Source of the DNA: Albibeggiatoa sp964388965 | Lineage (GTDB): Bacteria > Pseudomonadota > Gammaproteobacteria > Beggiatoales > Beggiatoaceae | Direction of reading: 5' to 3' | DNA: 30,769 nt | NCBI GenBank assembly: GCA_964388965.1 | Contig: CAYMCP010000043.1 | Location: forward strand, 1-30,769 | Notes under the pieces: generated by a model | What the model was told of the DNA's origin: nothing | What the model saw: the letters and a program-made list of their open reading frames with translations, nothing else | Databases searched by the model: none | Shown here: one piece after another, positions 6,326-13,697 of the stretch | Position numbering within the stretch: the first letter of the stretch is position 1 | Layout of the letters: each line of letters starts with the position of its first letter | Made by a program: the position numbers and the translations under genes

Positions 6326-8533
6326 CTAAAAATCAGTCCATACGCCGTTTGGCTCGCTATCTGGCGAAGTCACTTTTTTCACAGTCGGTTTTTTAACAGT
6401 TTGAGTTGTTTTGGGTACTGTTGTAGGCTCTAATTTACTGAGGCGATTACTACTGAATTTAAAGAAATTCAATAAATTACGCAACATTTGAATTTGCTCA
6501 CGCAATGAATCGCTGTTAGTTGATAATTCCTCTACTAAAGCGGCATTTTGTTGAGTCATTTCATCCATTTGCGTTACTGCTTTATTGACTTGCAAAATAC
6601 CTGTAGATTGTTCCTGACTTGCGGCGGCAATTTCCGCAATAATGTCGCTAACTTTTTTCACACTGATCGTCATTTCATCCAAAGTTTCGCCAGATTGATT
6701 GACCAATCTAGTACCATCAGACACCTTAGAAACGCTATTTTGAATTAAATTTTTAATTTCTTTTGCAGAAGTGGCACTGCGTTGCGCTAAATTGCGTACT
6801 TCAGTTGCTACAACCGCAAAACCACGACCTTGCTCACCAGCGCGTGCTGCCTCAACGGCGGCATTTAATGCTAATAAATTGGTTTGAAATGCAATTTCAT
6901 CAATTACACTAATAATATCAGCAACTTGCTTACTACTTTTATTGATTTCCTCCATAGATGACACTGTTTTAGCAACGACCTTGCTACCTTCTTCTGCATT
7001 ATTTCTCGCATTAATAGACAATTGATTTGCCTGCTGGGCATTGTCTGCATTTTGGCGTACCGTATCGGTCATTTCTTGCATACTGGATGCAGTTTCTTCC
7101 AGCGCGGCTGCTTGCTCTTCGGTACGCTGACTAAGACTTAAACTACCTTGTGCAACTTCTTCGGTTGCAACACTGACTTCCTCAATTGCCTCACCAACTT
7201 CACGCATAATGTTATTGAGCTTATTCACCGTTTCATTAACGTCTGTTTTTAATTCTTCTAAACGACCAGAATAATCACTTTTCATTAATTCAGTTAAATT
7301 GCCGCTAGACATCGCTGAAAACACGCGCATTAATTCTTCTACTACTTTTTGGTTTGTATCTAAATTTAAATTTAGATTTTCACTAATAGATAGAAAAAAG
7401 CCTTGTTTATTCCTAGTTTCAATACGTCTATCAAATAAACCTTGCCCAGCCGCTTTCACAACTTCTTGAATTTCGCTCATAATTTCATCTAATTTGCGAA
7501 TCGAACTGTTTACATCTTCTTTCAATTGTGCCAAATTACCAGCGTAATTGTTATTCATGGTCTGACTTAAATCACCTTGAGATACCGCTGCAAATACACG
7601 CATAATCTCTTCAACCATTTTCTGATTCACATCAAGATTACTGTTTAAATTTTGTCCTAATTCTTTAAAAAATCCATTTTTATCCTCTAAATTAATACGT
7701 TTATCAAAAATACCGTTTGTAGAAGAAGTAATTGAGGTTTTTATTTCCGACATAATACTATTGAATCGAGTGATTGAATTATTTACATCGGATTTGAGTT
7801 GTGCCAAGCTGCCGGAATAGGTTTGTTGCATTGTTTGAGATAAATCACCTTGCGATACGGCAGCAAATACGCGCATAACCTCCTCAACCATCAATTGGTT
7901 ATCATCAAAATTTTTATTTAAGTGACTGCTCAAGTCATGCAGAAAACCTTGTTTGTTACTTAAATCAATTCGTTTGTCTAAAACGCCCTGAGTAAAAATA
8001 TCTACTGCATCTTTAATGTCAGACATCGCTTTATTAAGCCTATAAATGGTATTATTTACATCCGTTTTTAATTTATCTAATTCATCAACATAATTACCTT
8101 TTACAGATTCTTCTAAATTACCAATCGCTAATGCAGCAAATACGCGGCGTAATTCCTCAGTTAAACGTTGCGCATGTTCGTTGTATTCATCTGTTTTTTG
8201 TAATTGTTGATTAATTTTGTACAATTGTTTAAATATGTAACCAATTTCGTCATGATTGCTGTATTCAAAATCAACGTGTGCATTATCATCTGCAAAATCG
8301 GATACAGCCTTAGTTAAGTGATTGATATTACGCTTAATATCTCTGCTAATCCAAAAGTAAATGACTGAGTTGATAATAATGAAAAAGCCAAATAACAAGC
8401 CTATGTCAGTCGCAACAGTTTTTGAAATCTGATACTCAGATAGTAAAGTTTGTGTAAATAGTAAAAAAGCAATTAGACTAGGAAAAGTAAGCAGTAAAAT
8501 TAGTTTTTGTTGGATGGATAAGTGTTTGAGCAT
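6326..8533 (-). CDS. Methyl-accepting chemotaxis protein with poly-HAMP array
   Basis: This is a 735-residue chemoreceptor. Two membrane helices at about 10-28 and 43-62 are separated by only ~14 residues, so there is no room for a periplasmic ligand domain. The cytoplasmic part starts with a HAMP-like segment. Four repeats follow, marked by RVFAALAIGNL (~131), RVFAAVSQGDL (~221), RVFAAVSQGDL (~312) and RVFSAMSSGNL (~403), a period of about 91 residues. Between them are DKRI / DRRI ... NKQGFF blocks, which suggests alternating HAMP types. The signalling hairpin tip is DEIAFQTNLLALNAAVEAAR (~545-564), flanked by EEQAAALEETASSM and NAALVEEL methylation-type helices. The protein ends in VWTDF, which fits the xWxxF pentapeptide that tethers CheR/CheB. 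Ribosome-binding site AGAAGG lies seven bases before the ATG. The gene lies upstream of the hybrid kinase. No che genes are in the window. Confidence 0.93.
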   Translation of the reverse strand: MLKHLSIQQKLILLLTFPSLIAFLLFTQTLLSEYQISKTVATDIGLLFGFFIIINSVIYFWISRDIKRNINHLTKAVSDFADDNAHVDFEYSNHDEIGYIFKQLYKINQQLQKTDEYNEHAQRLTEELRRVFAALAIGNLEESVKGNYVDELDKLKTDVNNTIYRLNKAMSDIKDAVDIFTQGVLDKRIDLSNKQGFLHDLSSHLNKNFDDNQLMVEEVMRVFAAVSQGDLSQTMQQTYSGSLAQLKSDVNNSITRFNSIMSEIKTSITSSTNGIFDKRINLEDKNGFFKELGQNLNSNLDVNQKMVEEIMRVFAAVSQGDLSQTMNNNYAGNLAQLKEDVNSSIRKLDEIMSEIQEVVKAAGQGLFDRRIETRNKQGFFLSISENLNLNLDTNQKVVEELMRVFSAMSSGNLTELMKSDYSGRLEELKTDVNETVNKLNNIMREVGEAIEEVSVATEEVAQGSLSLSQRTEEQAAALEETASSMQEMTDTVRQNADNAQQANQLSINARNNAEEGSKVVAKTVSSMEEINKSSKQVADIISVIDEIAFQTNLLALNAAVEAARAGEQGRGFAVVATEVRNLAQRSATSAKEIKNLIQNSVSKVSDGTRLVNQSGETLDEMTISVKKVSDIIAEIAAASQEQSTGILQVNKAVTQMDEMTQQNAALVEELSTNSDSLREQIQMLRNLLNFFKFSSNRLSKLEPTTVPKTTQTVKKPTVKKVTSPDSEPNGVWTDF

Positions 8534-8858
8534 GGCAAAACCTTCTTAAATTGTTGTTAAAAAGTGTAATTAATGGTAATTATTGAGAGACACGCTATTT
8601 TAGCAATAAATAACAGTGGGGGGTGGTAAATTTTGCGCCTTTATCTGATATTTTACATTACATTGATAACTATTTGATATTTAGGTTAAAATATGTCATA
8701 CAGGTGTAAGATATTGTGTATAAATATTTAAATCAAATACTTATTTCTAACTGTAAAACATCAGTTTTATAATTTTGTAACTACTTAGCTACTTCGCTTC
8801 CCTGTTGAGTTGGACAGGCGGACGTTGCCCACTGAATCCAAAAAGATGAGCGTAGTAA
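8534..8858. other. Intergenic region upstream of the chemoreceptor gene
   Basis: These 325 AT-rich bases lie between the chemoreceptor start and the OsmC stop, both minus strand. A short CCTGT / ACAGG inverted repeat at about 8802-8819 lies just downstream of the OsmC stop. I see no gene. Confidence 0.4.
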
Positions 8859-9257
8859 TTAGTTGATAACGGTGGTAATGGTTTCTATTACTGGTGGATT
8901 TTGCAAAGTCTTTTTAACGCTACACTCATTTGTTGCTTTGATTAATGCAGAATGGTATTTTTCTGGAAAACTGGCGGGCAGCGTAATTTCAATTTCAATC
9001 CGTTCAACTAAATGGGTCTTGTCGTTATGGGTGTCACGCATTTTAAGCGAAATACCTTCTAATGAAATATCCCGTTTTTGACAAAATCGTGCGATAAAAA
9101 AACCGGCACAAGTCGCTAAACTTGCTAAAAAATAATCATATGGTGCAGGAGCAGTGTTAAAACCGCCTAATTTTTCTGGTTGGTCAGTTGCTACAGTAAA
9201 ACCATTAAAATAAGCATTAACTTGTGCGCCTTGACCAAAATCAACTTCAATATCCAT
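8859..9257 (-). CDS. OsmC/Ohr-family protein
   Basis: This 132-residue protein has the OsmC-fold pattern. It has an N-terminal beta region, the APAPYDYFLASLATCAGFFIARFCQKR helix carrying the first reactive cysteine (Cys50), and a second conserved cysteine (Cys112) in ATNECSVKKTLQNPP. Members with both cysteines are thiol peroxidases acting on organic hydroperoxides or related reactive species. The extra Cys59 and the short N-terminus put it nearer the YhfA-type OsmC-related proteins than true Ohr, so the exact substrate is open. TAGGA precedes the ATG by six bases. The start lies 8 bp after the stop of the upstream lipoprotein-like gene, so the two probably form one operon. Confidence 0.87.
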   Translation of the reverse strand: MDIEVDFGQGAQVNAYFNGFTVATDQPEKLGGFNTAPAPYDYFLASLATCAGFFIARFCQKRDISLEGISLKMRDTHNDKTHLVERIEIEITLPASFPEKYHSALIKATNECSVKKTLQNPPVIETITTVIN

Positions 9258-9265
9258 GTTTATTC

Positions 9266-9718
9266 CTAATTGTCTACTAATAATTCAAAATGTTCACGTT
9301 CTTGATTAACGTACACGATGTAGTGACCAGCATTTAACCTTCTAATATCTAAAGGAATAATATATTCACTTAGTGTTGATTGTGGTTTGCATTGTTGTCG
9401 TTTTTGTTGTGATTCAAGCATTTCGATTAAAAAAGTGTCACCACGTCGGCTTTGATAAATTTCATCGACGCTGCTACAGCTATTTTTCAATTCTACTAAA
9501 ACCGCAACATTCACTTCTACTGGATAATCTGATAATACAATAATATTTAATGATTTAATAGACACATGTAGCGGATTGGGCTTAATTGGATTTGAATTTT
9601 GTGTAACTTTTTGTGAATCAGGTTTTTTTTCAAGCGTTTGCTCTGGTTTTTGCGGCGAACAACAACATAGGGCTAGCAAGGATAAGTAAAAAATAAAGTG
9701 ATACTGTTTTTTCATCAT
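9266..9718 (-). CDS. Probable exported lipoprotein of unknown function
   Basis: This 150-residue protein begins with a typical export signal (MMKKQYHFIFYLSLLALCCCS) ending in three cysteines at 18-20. One of them could be lipidated, although the lipobox is not classical. A charged Lys/Gln/Pro-rich linker (~21-48) follows, then a predicted beta-rich domain (PLHVSIKSLNIIVLSDYP ... GHYIVYVNQEREHFELLVDN). Two further cysteines, in KNSCSSVDE and QQCKPQS, might form a disulphide. I recognise no family. It is the first gene of a probable two-gene operon with the OsmC-like gene. Confidence 0.65.
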   Translation of the reverse strand: MMKKQYHFIFYLSLLALCCCSPQKPEQTLEKKPDSQKVTQNSNPIKPNPLHVSIKSLNIIVLSDYPVEVNVAVLVELKNSCSSVDEIYQSRRGDTFLIEMLESQQKRQQCKPQSTLSEYIIPLDIRRLNAGHYIVYVNQEREHFELLVDN

Positions 9719-9866
9719 GTACTATTTGGTTATGCCGAAAAGGGTTGAGAGAATAGGTGTAATTGAAATTGTACAATATAGTATGAAAAATAGCACGAAA
9801 CTTAATTAACTCGTTCTACGCAAAATAGATTATGCTATGAATGTAAAGTTAGGATGAGTGTGGGAA

Positions 9867-9980
9867 ATGGCGAAAGTAGCGAAAATAATGGTTGTCAATC
9901 CCAAATCCTACGAGACTGTAAAAAATTTCTTTTTTGCTGTTTTTTATAATGAAAAATCAATTGCTTACGATAAAAAATAG
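9867..9980 (+). CDS. Very small ORF (37 aa) running into a MITE-like element; doubtful
   Basis: ATG at 9867 opens a 37-residue frame (MAKVAKIMVVNPKSYETVKN...) whose second half lies inside the MITE-like element that starts at 9912. The first 15 residues read like ordinary coding sequence. This may be the remaining 5' end of a gene broken by the element, or chance. No good ribosome-binding site is visible. Confidence 0.2.
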   Translation: MAKVAKIMVVNPKSYETVKNFFFAVFYNEKSIAYDKK

Positions 9981-10005
9981 CATTTTTTGGCGTTTTTTAC
10001 AGCCT
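9912..10005. mobile_element. MITE-like element, copy A (~94 bp)
   Basis: The terminal inverted repeats are GAGACTGTAAAAAA on the left and TTTTTTACAGCCTT on the right. The interior shares ATCAATNNCTTACGA and AAAAAATA...TTTTTGG with the element at 27564-27664. It contains no transposase and lies 15 bp beyond the stop of the M48 protease gene. Confidence 0.65.
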
Positions 10006-10020
10006 TTTACGCTCAATGCT

Positions 10021-10809
10021 TCAAGGACGACAATTAGGTCGTGAACGAGCTTGTTGATATAGTTGCAAAGCCTCTGGCATTTGTGCTTGCAAATCATTAA
10101 TACGTGTTTCGTGCGATGGGTGAGTAGATAAAAATTCCGGCGGCGCAGCACCACCCTCTCCGCTATTTCTACCCATATTAACCCATAAATTAACCGCTTC
10201 CTGTGGTTGAAAGCCAGCATGTGCCATCATTTTTAAACCTAAAATATCTGCTTCTGTTTCATGTTTACGACTAAACGGTAGCAATATACCAAATTGCGCA
10301 CCAACGCCTAACGCTCCTAATGCTAATTTTGCAGTTTGTGATTCTGGATTAGAAAAAATAGCTTGCGCCAAACTCATGCCTACTTCTAACAGCATACCCT
10401 GAGAAACCCGCTCATTACCATGATTTGATAATACATGCGCAATTTCATGTCCGATGACAGCCGCTAGTTGATGCTGATTTTCTGCGACTGCAAGTAACCC
10501 GGTATATACGCCAATTTTACGTCCCGGTAAAGCAAACGCATTAACAGCATCATCTTGAAAAACAACAATTTCCCAACCTTCTGAATCTACTAGAGTATGC
10601 AATAAAGCACTCGTGACACATTGTACATATTGGTTTACTCGTGAATCTGGTGCAACGGGAGTTTCTTCCTTAATTGTTTGGAATGCCTGAACACCCATTT
10701 CATCCATCTGTTCAGCAGGCATCAGTACAAGTTGTCTACGCCCTAATTCTGTTGTTTCACAACTGGTAATAATAAAAATCAGTGTCATTAAAAGTAGTTT
10801 TTTCCACAT
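10021..10809 (-). CDS. M48-family metalloprotease, outer-membrane lipoprotein type (LoiP/YggG-like)
   Basis: This 262-residue exported zinc protease has a signal ending in the lipobox ITSC (Cys17), which predicts lipid anchoring. The active site HEIAH is at 121-125 in AAVIGHEIAHVLSNHGNERVS. The third ligand region is SRKHETEADILG, with Glu184 followed by Asp188 in the M48 ExxxD pattern. The C-terminal STHPSHETRINDLQ is typical of the YggG/LoiP branch. Homologues sit in the periplasm or outer membrane and degrade damaged envelope proteins. Length is normal. It could alternatively be named BepA-like, but no TPR repeats are present. It is a single gene, with a hairpin repeat upstream and a MITE-like element downstream. 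Confidence 0.9.
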   Translation of the reverse strand: MWKKLLLMTLIFIITSCETTELGRRQLVLMPAEQMDEMGVQAFQTIKEETPVAPDSRVNQYVQCVTSALLHTLVDSEGWEIVVFQDDAVNAFALPGRKIGVYTGLLAVAENQHQLAAVIGHEIAHVLSNHGNERVSQGMLLEVGMSLAQAIFSNPESQTAKLALGALGVGAQFGILLPFSRKHETEADILGLKMMAHAGFQPQEAVNLWVNMGRNSGEGGAAPPEFLSTHPSHETRINDLQAQMPEALQLYQQARSRPNCRP

Positions 10810-10908
10810 AATGCCGCCTATTTGTTACATTTTAGTTAATGAAATCTAACATATAAAAACATATTAGAAGTTTTAGCCCAATGCAAATTTAATAAATTTC
10901 AAGTTAGG

Positions 10909-10990
10909 GCATAAAAATCATCAAAGCTCGTAGAAAATCCCACGAGCAGCGTTTAAATTTCAATCTACATTCGTACCACAATCATATTTC
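10909..10990 (-). repeat. Intergenic hairpin repeat C, copy 1
   Basis: Read on the minus strand this segment matches 23769-23832 on the plus strand. The shared features are a GGTRCGAATGT block, then AAATTTAAACG, then CTCGTGGRAT...TTCTACGRGCTTTGAT. The core can fold as GCTCGT / ACGAGC. It lies in the 247-bp gap between the maeB stop and the M48 protease start. It may be a terminator or a small mobile repeat; no gene is visible in the gap. Confidence 0.6.
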
Positions 10991-11056
10991 ACGATTTGTT
11001 AAATTTTCTAAATAGTCGTTTTTTTAATGAAATTGACTCTATTTGTGAAAGATTCA

Positions 11057-13393
11057 TTATATCGCTTCGATTGTATCCTCTTCCAAATTTTTATCTGAAA
11101 AGGAGGCAAGTTGCGCGTCTACCACCGCTAATGCACTTAAATTAACGATACCGCGTGTTGTAGCAGTACGGCTCAAAATGTGTACAGGTTTATCCATTCC
11201 TAACAAAATAGGTCCCACTGACACACCATTAGCCAAAGAACGCAATGTATTATAAGTGATGTTTGCAGCATCTAAATTCGGCATAATTAATAAATTAGCC
11301 TCACCTTTTAAATATGATTTGGGATACAAACGGTTACGGATTTCCTCTATCAGTGCTGAATCAGCTTGCATTTCGCCGTCGCATTCTAAATCGGGCATTT
11401 CTTCTCTAATTATTTCTAATGCTTCACGTAATTTAATCGAACTTGGTGTATCTGCACTGCCAAAATTGGAATGTGATACTAAAGCAACTTTTGGCGTAAT
11501 ACCGAATCTGCGTATTTCTCTCGCAGCCATCAGAGTAATTTCAGCCAATTGATTTGCGTCGGGATCGTAGTTTACCGAAGTATCGGCAATACAATAAGTA
11601 CCTTGATCTAAAATTAATAATTGCATCGCCGCCGCACATGAGGCATTAGCACGTAATCCAATTACATCTTTAATGTGACGCAAATGGCGTTGTAAAATAT
11701 TCACAGGACCTGCAATCAGTGCGTCCGCTTCACCGCGTCGTACCAATAACGAAGCTAAAACTGTCGTATTAGTGCGCACAATCACCTCAGCTTCCGCAGG
11801 CCACACCCCATGCCGTCCCATAATTTCATGATATTCTTCCGCCAATTCTGCGCGATGTTGATAAGTTTGCGGATCAATCAATTCAAAATCTACATCAGGA
11901 CGCATATTTAAACGTAATCTTTTGATTTCTTGACTAATTATTTTATGCCGCCCAATGACAATTGGTTTAACACATTGTTCATCAATCAATACTTGAATGG
12001 CTCGCAAAATTCGTTTATCTTCACCTTCGCAGTAAATAATTCGTTTCGGCTCTTCTTTGGCACGCGAAAAAACCCGTTTCATTACGTTAGCGGATTGATA
12101 CATGTATTGTTCTAATTTTTCCTCATATTTAGAAAAATCTTTAATTGGATAGACGGCTACACCTGATTCCATCGCCGCTTTGGCTACTGCTGGCGGAATG
12201 ACTGTAATTAAACGCGGATCGAATGGTTTAGGAATAATATAATCCGGTCCAAATACTAAATCTTGACTACCATAAGCTTTATCTAATACATCAGAGGCGT
12301 CCGCTGCCGCAATATTCGTTTCAGTAGTTGTTACCAAATTCGCAATCGCTTTGACACATGCCATTTTCATCTCAGTATTAATTTGCGTCGCGCCCACGTC
12401 TAATGCGCCTCTGAAAATGAACGGAAAACATAATACATTATTCACTTGATTGGGATAATCAGAACGACCGGTTGCAATAATCGCCTCTGGGCGTACTTTT
12501 CGTGCCTCTTCGGGCATAATTTCGGGGGTAGGATTCGCTAATGCCATAATTAATGGTCTTTCAGACATTTTATCCACCATTTGGGCAGTCAAAATGCCAC
12601 CAACGGATAAACCTAAAAAAATATCTGCATTTTCAATAACTTCTTCTAATGTTCGTGCATTGGTTTCAATTGCGTAAGGTGCTTTATATGGGTCTAAATG
12701 TTCAGTACGTCCTTTGTATAATACGCCTGCTTTGTCGGTGACGATGATGTTTTGTTTCGGAATACCTAAAGAAACCAATAAATTTAAACAAGCTAATGCC
12801 GCAGCCCCCGCGCCAGAAGTCACTAATTTTACTTCGTCAGGTTTTTTGTCCATTAAATGTAAAGCATTCATCGTCGCTGCCGCTACACAAATTGCTGTAC
12901 CATGTTGATCATCATGAAATACTGGAATATTCAAGCGTTCTTTTAGTATCGATTCAACGTAAAAACATTCTGGCGATTTAATATCTTCTAAGTTAATCGC
13001 GCCAAAAGTTGGTTCTAAACCTGCGATAATATCAACTAATTTTTCTGGATCAGTTTCGTTAATTTCGATGTCAAAAACGTCGATACCTGCAAATTTTTTA
13101 AATAAAACTGCTTTTCCTTCCATCACCGGCTTAGAAGCTAACGGTCCTATATCGCCTAATCCTAATACTGCTGTGCCATTACTGATTACACCGACTAAAT
13201 TACCCCGTGCGGTTAAATTAGCGGCTTCTTTTGGGTCGCGTGCAATTTCTCGACAAGCGGCAGCAACACCGGGTGAATACGCTAATGCTAAATCGCGTTG
13301 ATTAGCAAGTGGTTTCGTTGCCTGAATAGCCAATTTACCCGGTATTGGAAAACGGTGGTATCTGAGCGCGCTTTCACTTAAATCGTCTGACAT
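11057..13393 (-). CDS. maeB: NADP-dependent malic enzyme with C-terminal phosphotransacetylase-like domain
   Basis: This 778-residue cytoplasmic enzyme would oxidatively decarboxylate malate to pyruvate with NADP+. The N-terminal malic-enzyme part (~1-430) has the catalytic Tyr39 (YSPGVAAACREI), Lys94 (MEGKAVLFKKFAG), the metal-binding Glu136/Asp137 and Asp161 (NLEDIKSPECF, FHDDQHGTA) and the dinucleotide loop GAGAAA at 194-199. The C-terminal part (~440-765) matches the PTA_PTB fold (PKRIIYCEGEDKRILRA ... IAGPVNILQRHLRHI ... ALVSHSNFGSADTPSS). In E. coli MaeB this domain is regulatory and senses acetyl-CoA rather than catalysing phosphotransacetylation; the same is inferred here. AAGGA lies seven bases before the ATG. 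It is transcribed divergently from glnD. Confidence 0.96.
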   Translation of the reverse strand: MSDDLSESALRYHRFPIPGKLAIQATKPLANQRDLALAYSPGVAAACREIARDPKEAANLTARGNLVGVISNGTAVLGLGDIGPLASKPVMEGKAVLFKKFAGIDVFDIEINETDPEKLVDIIAGLEPTFGAINLEDIKSPECFYVESILKERLNIPVFHDDQHGTAICVAAATMNALHLMDKKPDEVKLVTSGAGAAALACLNLLVSLGIPKQNIIVTDKAGVLYKGRTEHLDPYKAPYAIETNARTLEEVIENADIFLGLSVGGILTAQMVDKMSERPLIMALANPTPEIMPEEARKVRPEAIIATGRSDYPNQVNNVLCFPFIFRGALDVGATQINTEMKMACVKAIANLVTTTETNIAAADASDVLDKAYGSQDLVFGPDYIIPKPFDPRLITVIPPAVAKAAMESGVAVYPIKDFSKYEEKLEQYMYQSANVMKRVFSRAKEEPKRIIYCEGEDKRILRAIQVLIDEQCVKPIVIGRHKIISQEIKRLRLNMRPDVDFELIDPQTYQHRAELAEEYHEIMGRHGVWPAEAEVIVRTNTTVLASLLVRRGEADALIAGPVNILQRHLRHIKDVIGLRANASCAAAMQLLILDQGTYCIADTSVNYDPDANQLAEITLMAAREIRRFGITPKVALVSHSNFGSADTPSSIKLREALEIIREEMPDLECDGEMQADSALIEEIRNRLYPKSYLKGEANLLIMPNLDAANITYNTLRSLANGVSVGPILLGMDKPVHILSRTATTRGIVNLSALAVVDAQLASFSDKNLEEDTIEAI

Positions 13394-13635
13394 GTAAAAT
13401 TCCTTTTTAAAATAATGTTTGAAATACTAGCAAAACCAATTTATCGTAACTTATAACGAGATGCTTAACGAGTCAACTCTCGTTCTATGCACTGCGTAGA
13501 ATGAGTCACTGACGCACTGCGTCAAGTATGTAGATGCTTATAATGGACGCTGGTGCGTCCTACTGGGTGACGACGCGGTGCATCGTCACGAGTCAAAGAC
13601 TTAAAGTAAGAATTGTTGCACTATTTTGATATGAA
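13394..13635. repeat. Cluster of four short hairpins between maeB and glnD
   Basis: Four inverted repeats follow one another: 13479-13505 (CTCGTTCTA / TAGAATGAG, one mismatch), 13510-13524 (TGACGC-ACT-GCGTCA), 13545-13560 (GGACGC-TGGT-GCGTCC) and 13567-13589 (GTGACGA / TCGTCAC). This patch is clearly more GC-rich than its surroundings and reuses GACGC / GCGTC and CACTGCG words. There is no ORF. They may be decayed small repeats or a regulatory region for two divergent genes. Confidence 0.6.
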
Positions 13636-13664
13636 TTGCATATATATCTAAAATTTTTTATAAT
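13636..13664 (+). promoter_or_regulatory. Sigma-70-type promoter for glnD
   Basis: The -35 element TTGCAT (13636-13641) and a perfect -10 TATAAT (13659-13664) are separated by 17 bp. Transcription would start near 13671, about 27 bases before the glnD ATG. This is the best-matching promoter I see in the window. Confidence 0.7.
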
Positions 13665-13697
13665 ATGTAGACTACTTTCCTTTATAAACATATATTT

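Noticed and set aside
3380..8533. Chemoreceptor and hybrid kinase as one dedicated signalling operon
   Set aside because: The two are on the same strand but separated by 321 bp, and no CheA/CheW or linking motif is visible, so co-function is not supported.
8534..8700. Sigma-28 flagellar promoter for the chemoreceptor gene
   Set aside because: TAAA-like words occur, but no GCCGATAA-like -10 stands at the right distance.
9957..10220. Minus-strand ORF overlapping the 3' end of the M48 protease gene
   Set aside because: It is a shadow frame of the protease gene extended by the MITE-like element; its residue pattern is not protein-like.
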